42,567 nucleotides of DNA from an uncultured Alphaproteobacteria bacterium (GCA_944392155.1 CALXVR010000014.1:1-42567), one strand, 5' to 3'. Counted from the stretch's first letter, positions 1-8,081 are shown. Notes: generated by a model from the sequence alone, not told the origin. Made by a program: numbers and translations.

Positions 1-22
1 CGACGCACAACTTGGCAACTCC

Positions 23-58
23 GCACCAAAAAACCCCGCCATAAAGGCGGGGCTTTTT
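23..58. terminator. Bidirectional rho-independent terminator
   Basis: A 7-bp G+C stem (34-40 with 46-52, loop 41-45) is followed by five Ts on the plus strand. It is preceded by six As (28-33) that read as a U tract on the minus strand. It sits just beyond the 3' end of tRNA-Val, so it probably ends that minus-strand transcript. It may also end a plus-strand transcript entering from outside the window. Confidence 0.85.
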
Positions 59-61
59 AAT

Positions 62-137
62 TGGTGGGAGTTGAGAGGTTCGAACTCCCGACCCTCTCGG
101 TGTAAACGAGATGCTCTTCCAGCTGAGCTAAACTCCC
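62..137 (-). tRNA. tRNA-Val (anticodon TAC)
   Basis: The reverse complement folds as a 76-nt cloverleaf. It has acceptor arm GGGAGTT/AACTCCC, D-arm AGCTCAGCTGGAAGAGC, anticodon loop TTTACAC (anticodon TAC) and T-loop TTCGAAC. The terminal CCA is genome-encoded. In many alphaproteobacteria tRNA-Val follows the HU gene downstream of lon. Here the M48-like peptidase gene has come between HU and the tRNA. A terminator lies immediately beyond its 3' end. Confidence 0.96.
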
Positions 138-170
138 ATCCTGCTTACGGGAAATACTTATATACTCATA

Positions 171-229
171 AAAAAAATTAATCAAGCAAAAAATTACAAA
201 AAAAACACATTTTTTTATAACTGCTTGAT
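171..229 (-). terminator. Possible terminator or inverted repeat after the peptidase gene
   Basis: Arms ATCAAGCA (181-188) and TGCTTGAT (222-229) pair over a long AT-rich loop that contains its own A7/T7 pairing. On the minus strand the hairpin is followed by TAATTTTTTT. It lies between the peptidase stop and tRNA-Val, so it could end the peptidase mRNA. The large loop makes this uncertain. Confidence 0.45.
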
Positions 230-250
230 AAAAAACAATTCTAATTTTTC

Positions 251-1372
251 TTAGCGCCCTTCTCGCCCATCTTTAATATTTTCTTCTGCCCCCAAAGCCT
301 TGTTCCACAAAAACTTCATTCCTTTGGAATAATAAGGATTCTGCTCCAACCCTTCTTTAATTATTTTTACGGCTGTCGGCGGAAATAATTTTTGCCCTTC
401 CATATTATTCACATACAAAACCGCATCACCTAATACACAAATCGGATGCTTAAAATATTTATTGCTCCCCAGATTCTTTCTAACCTCATCCACAGCCTCA
501 AACTCAGAAAAAATCTTTGCCGCAGCCAAAAGCACTTGCCTTGAAGCAGCTTTGCTTCCTTCTTGTTCCAAATATTGTTTTAACTTAGCACTATACTGAG
601 CTCTGCCTCCGACCTCAAAAACTTCCGTCAAACCATTAAATATCTTATCAACTTTTTGCTCTTCCGTATCCTTGGCTTCCGGCATTGTAAAAGCATATTC
701 CAAAGGCATAAATTCTGCCGCTTTATATATAGAAAAATCGCGCATTGTCGGAACATTATATTGGTCAAGCTGGCGGATAAAATCAGCCCTATCTTCTCGG
801 CGAGATTTCATTTCTTCCGACTTCTGCTCATACAAATCATCAACACTCAAAGCCGATTCCAAATTCATCCCTGCATCAGCCATAAGCTGTAAGCTGTTCA
901 AATCGCAAGCTGTTTCCTCCGCATATTCTTGATAACCATCTAACAAATCTCTTTTATAAAGCAGATGCGATAACTCGTGCCCCATCACAAATGCCGCTTC
1001 ATCTTTGTTCTTTAGTTTCAACAATTTGTCTTTGGTAAAAACCACCACAAAGCTGTCGCCTTCTAAGTTTAATATATTACTGGCATAATCGGCACGCATA
1101 ACCCGTGCAATACTACTATCCTGATTATCTTGTATGCAGAACTTAATTTTCATCTCATCTAAAAACATTTTTTGTTCTGGCTTACTCTGCCACATTTTTT
1201 GCATCAGCTTTTGCATCTCGGCATTAAAAGCGATTCCCCAAAAGCTTTCGGGATTAATCATCCGATAAGCATTAAGCATATCAATATCAACCTCTCGCCG
1301 ATGCACTTTGCCGACATCATTTTTTTCAACATTTTCGAGCCTTGTTTTAAGCTCTGCAAGAAAATCATTCAT
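251..1372 (-). CDS. M48-like zinc metalloprotease, cytosolic
   Basis: The 373-residue protein has HELSH at about 132-136 (HExxH zinc and catalytic motif) and an ExxxD motif at about 153-157 in EETACD. This arrangement is typical of M48-type gluzincins, with the second Glu as third zinc ligand. No signal peptide or transmembrane segment is visible, unlike HtpX or Oma1, so it probably acts in the cytoplasm. The N-terminal 100 residues and C-terminal 150 residues are helical and not recognised. The ATG is preceded by GAGGG at about 9-nt spacing. It follows HU on the same strand but is separated from it by a strong terminator, so it is probably transcribed separately. Its place beside Lon and ClpXP suggests a quality-control role, but that is only context. 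Family assignment is moderately sure; substrate unknown. Confidence 0.75.
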   Translation of the reverse strand: MNDFLAELKTRLENVEKNDVGKVHRREVDIDMLNAYRMINPESFWGIAFNAEMQKLMQKMWQSKPEQKMFLDEMKIKFCIQDNQDSSIARVMRADYASNILNLEGDSFVVVFTKDKLLKLKNKDEAAFVMGHELSHLLYKRDLLDGYQEYAEETACDLNSLQLMADAGMNLESALSVDDLYEQKSEEMKSRREDRADFIRQLDQYNVPTMRDFSIYKAAEFMPLEYAFTMPEAKDTEEQKVDKIFNGLTEVFEVGGRAQYSAKLKQYLEQEGSKAASRQVLLAAAKIFSEFEAVDEVRKNLGSNKYFKHPICVLGDAVLYVNNMEGQKLFPPTAVKIIKEGLEQNPYYSKGMKFLWNKALGAEENIKDGREGR

Positions 1373-1427
1373 GGTATACCCTCAACAAATTTGTTTCATC
1401 ATACCATAAAAAAGCCAAAATTCACAC

Positions 1428-1455
1428 AAAAAAGGCGAAACCCATAAGTTTCGCC
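1428..1455 (-). terminator. Rho-independent terminator after HU
   Basis: An 8-bp stem (1434-1441 with 1448-1455) has a 6-nt loop. On the minus strand it is followed by six Us (1433-1428). It lies downstream of the HU gene and upstream of the metalloprotease start. Confidence 0.85.
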
Positions 1456-1476
1456 TTTAATCTTCACATAAACCAA

Positions 1477-1496
1477 GGGAAGACACCTGTCTTCCC
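1477..1496 (-). other. Perfect 9-bp hairpin in the HU 3' UTR
   Basis: GGGAAGACA (1477-1485) and TGTCTTCCC (1488-1496) pair with a 2-nt loop just after the HU stop codon. There is no U tract, so it is not a terminator itself. It stands about 20 nt before the real terminator. It may protect the HU mRNA 3' end from exonucleases. Confidence 0.6.
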
Positions 1497-1506
1497 TTAC
1501 TGATAA

Positions 1507-1779
1507 TTAGTTTACAGAATCCTGAAGAGCTTTACCAGCTTTGAACTTAGCCTGCTTGCGTGCAGGAATTTTAATTGTAGCGCCGGTGCGCGGATTGCGG
1601 CCGGTTGTAGCAGAACGCTTAGAAACGGCAAAAGTACCGAAACCAACCAAGCGAACTTCATCGCCAGACTTCAAAGCTTTGGTTACAGAAGCAACGAATG
1701 CATCTACAGCCTTAGCAGAATCAGTTTTGGTAAGGCCGGTTTCATTAGCAATGCTAGAAATAAGTTCATTTTTATTCAC
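1507..1779 (-). CDS. hup: DNA-binding protein HU
   Basis: This is a 90-residue HU/IHF family protein of the usual length, a nucleoid architectural protein that bends DNA without sequence specificity as a dimer. GFGTF at 46-50 and RNPRTG at 61-66, with the intercalating Pro63, are the family hallmarks. The basic KIPARKQAKFKAGKAL tail is also standard. The start is GTG: a GGGAG Shine-Dalgarno lies about 8 nt upstream and no better ATG exists. It follows lon on the same strand, as in many alphaproteobacteria, but the lon terminator (2023-2053) lies between, and a separate promoter is visible at 1846-1874. The length and lack of IHF-specific features favour HU. Confidence 0.95.
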   Translation of the reverse strand: MNKNELISSIANETGLTKTDSAKAVDAFVASVTKALKSGDEVRLVGFGTFAVSKRSATTGRNPRTGATIKIPARKQAKFKAGKALQDSVN

Positions 1780-1816
1780 GGTGAGGACTCCCTCTAATTA
1801 TTAAGTTATAAACCAA

Positions 1817-1836
1817 ATGACAACAAACTTTGTCAT
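1817..1836. promoter_or_regulatory. Palindrome in the HU leader
   Basis: Perfect 7-bp inverted arms ATGACAA (1817-1823) and TTGTCAT (1830-1836) are separated by 6 bp. It lies about 38 bp upstream of the HU start codon and immediately downstream of the predicted promoter. It could be an operator or form a hairpin at the 5' end of the HU mRNA. Confidence 0.5.
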
Positions 1837-1845
1837 CACAAGAAA

Positions 1846-1874
1846 ATTTAAGCGCCTAAAAATCAATGAGTCAA
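1846..1874 (-). promoter_or_regulatory. Candidate sigma-70 promoter of HU
   Basis: On the minus strand, -35 TTGACT (1869-1874) and -10 TTAAAT (1846-1851) are separated by 17 bp, about 67 bp upstream of the HU start. The rest of the 1875-2022 gap is AT-rich and shows nothing else I can name. Confidence 0.5.
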
Positions 1875-2022
1875 ACAAAATCAACGCTTTTATCCCGAAT
1901 TTCCTCAATTTTTTTGCATTTTAACTCCGATTTTACTTATTTTTGCAAGTTATTCACAGCCAAATCTTTATCCAGCCTGATTTTCCACAAAATTTGAAAC
2001 GATTCTTCCTCCCGATTCACAC

Positions 2023-2053
2023 AAAAAAAAGTGCCGTCAAAAACGGCACTTTT
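2023..2053 (-). terminator. Rho-independent terminator after lon
   Basis: Stem GTGCCGT (2031-2037) and ACGGCAC (2043-2049) is extended by A/T pairs. Eight Us follow on the minus strand (2030-2023). It separates lon from the HU transcription unit. T's on the other side make it potentially bidirectional. Confidence 0.9.
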
Positions 2054-2068
2054 CCATATAATATAGTA

Positions 2069-4429
2069 TTACTTGCTTTTTGTTTTTTTCTTAGAAGATT
2101 CCTTCAAAGGTTTAACACTTTTGCTAAGTGCAATCTTAATCACCTCTTTCACGTCAGAAACCGGAATAATCTTCATCCCCGTTTTAACGTTTTGCGGAAT
2201 CTCTTCCAGGTCTTTTTCATTTTCTTTCGGAATAATCACTGTCTTAATTCCGCCGCGTAAAGCCGAAAGCAATTTTTCTTTTAACCCGCCGATAGGAAGC
2301 ACTCTGCCCTGCAAAGTAATCTCACCGGTCATGGCCACATCTTTGCGAACCGGAATTTTCGTCAGAACCGATACAAGCGTTGTGTACATAGCAATACCCG
2401 CCGACGGTCCGTCTTTTGGTGTTGCACCTTCCGGCACATGGACATGAATATCAGTCTTTTCAAAGACCTCAGGATCAATTCCCAATTCTTTGGAATGAGA
2501 CCGAACCACGGAGAACGCCGTCTCAATGGATTCTTTCATCACATCGCCAAGCTTACCCGTCTGTGTAACTCTGCCTTTACCTGGCATATCCACGGCTTCA
2601 ATAAATAAGATATCTCCGCCGACTTCCGTCCAAGCCAAACCGGTCGTAACACCGATGTGGTCTTTTTCTTCCGCTTCGCCGAAACGATATTTAATAACGC
2701 CGAGATATTTATGCAGATTCTTAGCATCAACCTTTACATGTTTTTCTTTGCCCTTGGAAAGCAAAATTTCCTTAACCGACTTACGTGCAATAGTTGCCAA
2801 TTCGCGCTCCAAATTACGCACACCGGCCTCGCGGGTATAATAACGAATAACATCTCTGATGGCTGCATCCGTAATCTCCAGCTCGTGAGGTTCCACCGCA
2901 TTTTCCTTGAATATTTTGGGAATCAGGTGGCGCTTAGCAATCTCCACTTTTTCGTCTTCGGTATAACCCGACAAGCGGATAATTTCCATACGGTCAAGTA
3001 AGGGTCTTGGCATATCCAGAGAGTTGGCTGTTGTAACAAACATCACATCAGACAAGTCATAATCCACTTCCAGATAATGGTCGTTAAAAGCGGCATTTTG
3101 CTCCGGATCTAAGACCTCCAACAATGCCGAGCTCGGATCTCCGCGCCAGTCATTACCAAGCTTATCAATTTCATCAAGCAAGAACAGTGGGTTAGATGTG
3201 CCGGCTTTTTTCATACCTTTAATAATTTTACCGGGCATTGAACCGATATATGTTCTGCGATGTCCTCTGATTTCGGCCTCATCACGCATACCGCCGAGAG
3301 ACGTGCGGACAAAATTACGTCCCGTTGCTCTGGCAATAGACTTTCCGAGTGATGTTTTACCAACACCCGGAGGACCGACCAAACACAAAATCGGACCTTT
3401 AACCTTATTAGCACGCGCCTGCACCGCCAAATATTCGGCAATACGTTCCTTAACCTTGTCCAAACCATAGTGGTCTTCTTCCAAAATTGCCAAAGCTTTG
3501 TTCAGGTCTTTATTGATTTTGGAATATTTCTTCCACGGAATATCAAGCATCCAGTCCAGATAATTACGCACGACTGTTGCTTCCGAGGACATTGAGCTCA
3601 TATTTTTGAGTTTTTTAACTTCTGCCAAAGCTTTCTCTTTAGCTTCTTTGGATAGTTTTGTTTTTTCAATCTTACTCATATAACCAGAAATTTCGGCATC
3701 TTCATCTCCGTCGCCGAGCTCTTTCTGAATCGCTTTCATCTGCTCATTCAGATAATACTCTTTCTGGCTTTTTTCCATTTGTTTTTTGACACGGGTCTTA
3801 ATCTTGTTTTCCACTTCAAGAAGTGTAACTTCAGCCTCCATAAAGCCCAAGATTTTTTCAAAACGCTCTTTAAGCGATGCCGCCTCAAGCAGAACCTGCT
3901 TATCTGCTATTTTTAAGGCCAGATGCGATGCAATGGTATCAGCAAGTTTGCCGTAATCCTCAATCTGATTAACGGCAACCAAAACCTCCGGCGGAGTTTT
4001 CTTTGAAAGCTTAACATATTCCTCAAACTGTGACAAAACAGCCCGCACCAAAGCTTCCAGTTCTACACCTTGGCTGTCCTTATCCGGAATAACGGAAGCG
4101 CTGACCTCCATAAAAGCATCATTTTTCTCAAACTTTTCAAGCTTAACTCTTTCAATACCTTCAATCAGAACTTTGACAGTTCCGTCCGGAAGCTTCAAAA
4201 GTTGCAAAATCGTTCCCAAAGTTCCGACATGATAAATATCATCGGATGTCGGATCTTCTTCGGCAGCATTAATCTGCGTTGCCAACACAATATTTTTATC
4301 ATTATCCACCACTTCCTGCAAAGCGCGAATAGACTTCTCACGCCCCACGAACAACGGAACAATCATCTTCGGATAAACCACAATGTCGCGAAGCGGAAGA
4401 ACCGGATATTTTTCTTTTTTTGATACCAT
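2069..4429 (-). CDS. lon: ATP-dependent protease Lon
   Basis: This is a full-length 786-residue LonA, a cytoplasmic hexameric AAA+ serine protease that degrades misfolded and short-lived regulatory proteins. An N-terminal substrate-binding domain (about 8-205) is followed by a coiled-coil stretch. Walker A GPPGVGKT is at 352-359 and Walker B FLLDEIDK near 416-423. The Ser-Lys dyad is Ser676 in PKDGPSAG and Lys719 in GGLKEKL. The last 15 residues are strongly basic (KPLKESSKKKTKSK), a tail not needed in the family. ATG is chosen because GAGGA lies about 8 nt upstream. The tig-clpP-clpX-lon-HU order is typical, although here lon is separated from clpX by a plus-strand block. Confidence 0.98.
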   Translation of the reverse strand: MVSKKEKYPVLPLRDIVVYPKMIVPLFVGREKSIRALQEVVDNDKNIVLATQINAAEEDPTSDDIYHVGTLGTILQLLKLPDGTVKVLIEGIERVKLEKFEKNDAFMEVSASVIPDKDSQGVELEALVRAVLSQFEEYVKLSKKTPPEVLVAVNQIEDYGKLADTIASHLALKIADKQVLLEAASLKERFEKILGFMEAEVTLLEVENKIKTRVKKQMEKSQKEYYLNEQMKAIQKELGDGDEDAEISGYMSKIEKTKLSKEAKEKALAEVKKLKNMSSMSSEATVVRNYLDWMLDIPWKKYSKINKDLNKALAILEEDHYGLDKVKERIAEYLAVQARANKVKGPILCLVGPPGVGKTSLGKSIARATGRNFVRTSLGGMRDEAEIRGHRRTYIGSMPGKIIKGMKKAGTSNPLFLLDEIDKLGNDWRGDPSSALLEVLDPEQNAAFNDHYLEVDYDLSDVMFVTTANSLDMPRPLLDRMEIIRLSGYTEDEKVEIAKRHLIPKIFKENAVEPHELEITDAAIRDVIRYYTREAGVRNLERELATIARKSVKEILLSKGKEKHVKVDAKNLHKYLGVIKYRFGEAEEKDHIGVTTGLAWTEVGGDILFIEAVDMPGKGRVTQTGKLGDVMKESIETAFSVVRSHSKELGIDPEVFEKTDIHVHVPEGATPKDGPSAGIAMYTTLVSVLTKIPVRKDVAMTGEITLQGRVLPIGGLKEKLLSALRGGIKTVIIPKENEKDLEEIPQNVKTGMKIIPVSDVKEVIKIALSKSVKPLKESSKKKTKSK

Positions 4430-4658
4430 TTTTTTGTCCTCAAAAAAACTGTTTATAAATAATATAGGAAAGCATTATGCAAACGACAACTGCCACATTT
4501 AGCGTTTTGGCACAATTCCCCTCTCCAAGCAACGCCAAAACCGTTTAATCCACAGCAGAAAATAAAATCGGTATAATAAGTTGATAATTTAATTTGTTAT
4601 TTTAAATAAAAACATATAGATATATAAAGAGAAATAACATACTGAGGCAGATACAATA
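4430..4658. promoter_or_regulatory. Divergent intergenic region between lon and the fliN-like gene
   Basis: The 229-bp gap separates lon (minus) and the lipid A block (plus). A good lon promoter is visible on minus: -35 TTGTCG (4484-4489), 17-bp spacer, -10 TATATT (4461-4466). On plus, the right half is extremely AT-rich. Candidates there include a perfect TATAAT at 4572-4577 without a good -35, and TTGATA at 4581-4586 with a poor -10. I cannot choose between them. No heat-shock promoter consensus was convincing. Confidence 0.55.
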
Positions 4659-4913
4659 ATGACATCAAAAAAAAATAGCACAAACGGCGAAATCACGGTC
4701 GATATTTCGGTTACATTGGGGACGGCGGATTTAAGAGTCAATCAGCTTTTAAAGCTCGGTCGCGGCGCCGTTGTGGAACTGGACCGAGATGTCAATGACT
4801 ATGTTGATGTCTACGCCAACAATGTTCTTATCGGACATGGTGAAGTTGTCATCACCGAGAACGAAACCATCGGCATAGCCATCACCGACACCGTAAAAAA
4901 AACACATCGTTAA
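4659..4913 (+). CDS. Orphan FliN-like SpoA-domain protein
   Basis: The 84-residue protein consists almost entirely of one SpoA (FliN/FliM C-terminal) domain. The pattern matches FliN: an initial VDISVTLG strand, LLKLGRGAVVELDR in the middle and NNVLIGHGEVVITENETIGIAI at the end (given here in parts: NNVLIGHGEVV and ITENETIGIAI). FliN forms the flagellar C-ring with FliM and FliG; related SpoA proteins build the type III secretion sorting platform. Here no other flagellar or secretion gene is present within the window, and the next gene (18 bp on) is for lipid A acylation. A GAGG lies about 11 nt upstream of the ATG. It could be a true FliN with the other flagellar genes elsewhere, or a remnant that has taken on another role. 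Confidence 0.8.
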   Translation: MTSKKNSTNGEITVDISVTLGTADLRVNQLLKLGRGAVVELDRDVNDYVDVYANNVLIGHGEVVITENETIGIAITDTVKKTHR

Positions 4914-4931
4914 CATCTGCCGGAACGAACT

Positions 4932-5681
4932 ATGGCAAAAATCAAAATACTAAAAAAGACATTTAAAAAGCTGCTTCGCTCCAAGCTCATAACTAACATG
5001 ATAAGCAGTTTAATCTACTATTATGCCCTGCTGATAGGCAAAACAACTAAATGGCAAACTAAAGGCATAAAAGAATTTTATGCCGACTGGGAAAAAAACA
5101 AGAGCATTATTCTTATCGGCTGGCACGGTCGCGCAATGCTATACCCCTACTTTTGGAACAAAAAGCGCCCACTCAATGCACTAGTCTCACTGCACCAAGA
5201 CGGACGTTTGATTGCAGGCTTTTTAGAAAAATGCGGTTTAGGCACAATCGGCGGCTCCAGCAACGGCAACGCCGTAGGTTCAGCCAGAGATTTAATTGAA
5301 TCTCTACAAAAAGACACTGCCATTTGTATCATCCCGGATGGTCCCAAAGGTCCAAACATGAAATTAAGTAAAAGCCCTGTTTATTTTGCCCAAAAAAGCG
5401 GGAAACCTATTTATGGCATCACCTGCAGTGTCAAAGGCTCAAAGATAGTACATAAGGCCTGGGACAAAATGATGATTCCTCTTCCTTTTTCGGAAGGAAT
5501 TTGCGAACTTATCGGACCATATTATGTTCCGCAAAACGCCTCGGAACAAGAAATGGAAGAGATTCGCCAACGAATTGAAACAGAACTTAACCAAACTTGT
5601 TTTGCCGCTGACAAACTAATGGGAATTGAAAAAATTACCCCTGGCAGCACAGCAAAGAAAAAACGCTATTCTAAGAACTAA
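4932..5681 (+). CDS. DUF374 lysophospholipid acyltransferase-like protein, probable lipid A acyltransferase
   Basis: The 249-residue protein is membrane-associated and of the LPLAT superfamily, DUF374 branch. Motifs in order: a hydrophobic N-terminal helix (about 19-36), GWHGR at 63-67 in place of the usual HxxxxD block, SLHQDG at 86-91, GGSS at 107-110, and IPDGPKGP at 134-141. Such genes sit directly upstream of waaA in many alphaproteobacteria. A DUF374-type enzyme, LpxJ of epsilonproteobacteria, adds a secondary acyl chain to lipid A (from memory). By this context it probably acylates a lipid A precursor at the inner face of the inner membrane. The site and acyl donor cannot be told from sequence. 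The C-terminus is lysine-rich. It stops 15 bp before waaA, so it is in the same operon. Confidence 0.8.
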   Translation: MAKIKILKKTFKKLLRSKLITNMISSLIYYYALLIGKTTKWQTKGIKEFYADWEKNKSIILIGWHGRAMLYPYFWNKKRPLNALVSLHQDGRLIAGFLEKCGLGTIGGSSNGNAVGSARDLIESLQKDTAICIIPDGPKGPNMKLSKSPVYFAQKSGKPIYGITCSVKGSKIVHKAWDKMMIPLPFSEGICELIGPYYVPQNASEQEMEEIRQRIETELNQTCFAADKLMGIEKITPGSTAKKKRYSKN

Positions 5682-5696
5682 AAAAAGGTAAAAAAC

Positions 5697-6962
5697 ATGT
5701 TCATCCGTATCTATAATTTTCTGATTCGCATTCTTTACCCGTTGGTCATCAAACGCTATATCAACAAGCGTAAACAAAATGGCAAAGAAGATATCAAAAG
5801 ATTTAACGAGCGCATCGGACGTCCGAAAATCAAACGTCCCGAAGGAAAACTTATATGGTTTCACGGGGCTTCGGTTGGTGAATCATTATCCATGCTGCCC
5901 TTAATTACAAAACTTCTGGACTTGTATCCAAACTTACACATCATGGTTACAACCGGCACGGTCACCTCTGCCGAATTGATGAACAAACGCCTTCCCGAAC
6001 GAGCTTTTCATCAATATATTCCGATTGACAACCCGACATTTGCAGCTCGTTTCTTGCGACACTGGAAACCTGATTTAGCCTTATGGTTTGAATCTGAACT
6101 CTGGCCGGCCATGCTTTCCAACATCAAAGCCAGAAACATTCCTCTTTTGTTGATTAATGGTCGTATTTCCAACAAATCCTTCAAAAGATGGCAACAATTT
6201 GACTTTATCTGCAAAGAACTGCTGGGTTGCTTTACGTTTTGCCTCGGACAATCCGAAGAAGATGCTTATCGTTTACGGGTTCTGGGCGCCAAAGAAGCTA
6301 TTTGCTTAGGCAACCTGAAATATGCTGGTTTTCAGCCTCCTGTTGACCCAGCCAAAAGAGAAGAAATTGCGGCCCAAATCGGCAATCGTCCGTTATGGAA
6401 CGTAAGTTCAACACACAATGATGAGGAATTAAAGATTGGCAAATTTCTTAAACATGTTCAGGACAAAGTTCCGGGACTTCTAACCATCATAGCTCCCAGA
6501 CATCCCAATCGTGGTCCTGAAATTCAGGAAGCCTTAAACGAGATTGGACTAAAAACGGCACTGCGCTCCAAAGGTGAAAAAATAACAGACACGACAGATG
6601 TTTATATTGCCGATACCATTGGTGAAGTTGGTATCTGGTATGATTTAGCTCCGCTAGTTTTCATCGGCGGCTCACTCATTCCGCATGGTGGTCAAAACTT
6701 TATGGAACCCTCACGCATGAGAGATGCTGTTTTAGTTGGTCCGCATATGTTTAACTTTACAGATGCAATGAACCGAGCCAAAAAAGCTGATGCCATCATT
6801 CAGGTTAATGATGTAAACGAACTGGAAGAAAATGTCATTCAACTTCTAACCAACCCCGAATTACTGGAAGCTAAACGTTCTTTAGCCTACAATTGGGCAC
6901 ATGGCGAAGCCAAAGTTTTAGATGGCATTGTTGAAAAAGTAAAAGGATATATCGGCGAATGA
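5697..6962 (+). CDS. waaA: 3-deoxy-D-manno-octulosonic acid (Kdo) transferase
   Basis: This 421-residue GT30 enzyme transfers Kdo from CMP-Kdo to lipid IVA on the cytoplasmic face of the inner membrane. It has an N-terminal membrane anchor (about 3-20), then RFNERIG at 35-41, where Glu38 matches the conserved catalytic Glu of the family. The HGASVGE block is at 56-62. The C-terminal Rossmann domain contains APRHPNR and the FIGGSLIPHGGQN loop that binds CMP-Kdo. AAGG lies about 8 nt before the ATG. Its stop overlaps the lpxK start by 4 bp (ATGA), which implies translational coupling. How many Kdo units are added cannot be read from sequence. Confidence 0.96.
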   Translation: MFIRIYNFLIRILYPLVIKRYINKRKQNGKEDIKRFNERIGRPKIKRPEGKLIWFHGASVGESLSMLPLITKLLDLYPNLHIMVTTGTVTSAELMNKRLPERAFHQYIPIDNPTFAARFLRHWKPDLALWFESELWPAMLSNIKARNIPLLLINGRISNKSFKRWQQFDFICKELLGCFTFCLGQSEEDAYRLRVLGAKEAICLGNLKYAGFQPPVDPAKREEIAAQIGNRPLWNVSSTHNDEELKIGKFLKHVQDKVPGLLTIIAPRHPNRGPEIQEALNEIGLKTALRSKGEKITDTTDVYIADTIGEVGIWYDLAPLVFIGGSLIPHGGQNFMEPSRMRDAVLVGPHMFNFTDAMNRAKKADAIIQVNDVNELEENVIQLLTNPELLEAKRSLAYNWAHGEAKVLDGIVEKVKGYIGE

Positions 6963-7912
6963 AAACCCCTTCCTATTGGATGTCTGAAAATTTAATATCC
7001 TCAATTCTCAAACCATTGGGATATATCTATGCTTACGCGACCAACCTACGCTTAAGCATCAAACATCCACGCAAGGTTTGTCGTCCGGTAATCTGCATTG
7101 GCAACATCACGGCAGGCGGCACGGGAAAAACCCCTGTTGCCGTCTCTTTTGCCAAACTCTTGCAACAAATGGGCAAAAATCCATTTTTCGTATCTCGCGG
7201 ATATGGCGGAAAACTAAAAGGTGTTATGGTTGATAAGTCAAGACATTCCGCAGCCGAAGTCGGTGATGAACCTCTTCTGCTTTCAAGGCAAGCCCCCGTA
7301 ATTGTTAATCCCGATAGATTTTCCGGAGCTCAAAAAGCTTTACAATCCGGTGCGGAAATAATCATAATGGACGATGGTTTTCAAAACCCGGGGCTGCATA
7401 AAGACTTATCTTTTTTAGTCTTCGACGGTGGAGTTGGCATAGGCAACGGTTTATGCATTCCGGCAGGTCCGTTAAGAGAAAGTTTAGCTTCGGGACTTAA
7501 ACGCGCTCAAGCCGTGATTATCCTGGGAGAAGACAAACATAATCTTGCAACACAAATAAAAGGCTTACCCATATTTAGGGGGTCAGTCGTTGCAAAAAAA
7601 CCGGAAACAAACAATAATGATGTTATTGCTTTTGCGGGTATAGGCCGCCCCGAAAAGTTTTATACATCTCTTCGCGAGCATGGCATAAACCTTCTCAAAA
7701 CGGTTGACTTTCCGGATCATCATCAATATACGATGTCGGAACTAAAAAAACTCATTGATGAGGCGCAAAAAAAGAACGCGGTTTTATTCACGACGGCCAA
7801 AGATTTTGTAAAAATTCCGACACAAATCCAAAGACACTTTCATGTTCTGGAGATTGAAATTTCCTGGGAAAATGAAGAAAGCCTAAAAACGTTTATTACT
7901 CAAAATATATAA
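6959..7912 (+). CDS. lpxK: Tetraacyldisaccharide 4'-kinase
   Basis: LpxK (317 residues) phosphorylates the 4' position of the lipid A disaccharide to give lipid IVA, the substrate of WaaA. The P-loop is NITAGGTGKT (about 49-58), VGDEPLLL is at 101-108, and the Walker B-like DDGFQN is at 138-143. FPDHHQYT near 243 carries the conserved His of the family. There is a short hydrophobic N-terminal helix. It is the third gene of the DUF374-waaA-lpxK operon and starts inside the waaA stop. No clear terminator follows. The 169-bp gap to the next gene is AT-rich and carries half of an inverted repeat that flanks the downstream gene. Confidence 0.96.
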   Translation: MKTPSYWMSENLISSILKPLGYIYAYATNLRLSIKHPRKVCRPVICIGNITAGGTGKTPVAVSFAKLLQQMGKNPFFVSRGYGGKLKGVMVDKSRHSAAEVGDEPLLLSRQAPVIVNPDRFSGAQKALQSGAEIIIMDDGFQNPGLHKDLSFLVFDGGVGIGNGLCIPAGPLRESLASGLKRAQAVIILGEDKHNLATQIKGLPIFRGSVVAKKPETNNNDVIAFAGIGRPEKFYTSLREHGINLLKTVDFPDHHQYTMSELKKLIDEAQKKNAVLFTTAKDFVKIPTQIQRHFHVLEIEISWENEESLKTFITQNI

Positions 7913-8001
7913 GTTATCCCACTTTACATACTCCACGACATACGAATAATCTTGCCAAAAACAAAAACTTATACTAAAGTCTATACCATATTGGATAAAA
8001 C

Positions 8002-8014
8002 TTCAGTCAAATCC
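8002..8014. repeat. Left arm of a 13-bp inverted repeat flanking the outer-membrane barrel gene
   Basis: TTCAGTCAAATCC here is the exact reverse complement of 8636-8648. Allowing one mismatch the match extends to 16 bp. A local TTGGAT (7991-7996)/ATCCAA (8011-8016) hairpin overlaps this arm. Confidence 0.7.
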
Positions 8015-8081
8015 AATAAGTACATGTGTTGTTTATGTGCAACATATGACTATTCTTTAACAAAAAAAGGATATGAACTAC

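Noticed and set aside
1..29. CCA-like end (ACTCCGCACCA) that looked like the 3' end of a tRNA or tmRNA on plus
   Set aside because: No T-loop TTCRANY at the expected distance and no pairing 5' arm within the window; it cannot be supported.
7952..7987. TTGCCA and TATACT/TATACC as a promoter for the barrel gene
   Set aside because: Spacings of 12 or 24 bp do not fit a sigma-70 promoter; the true promoter remains unidentified.
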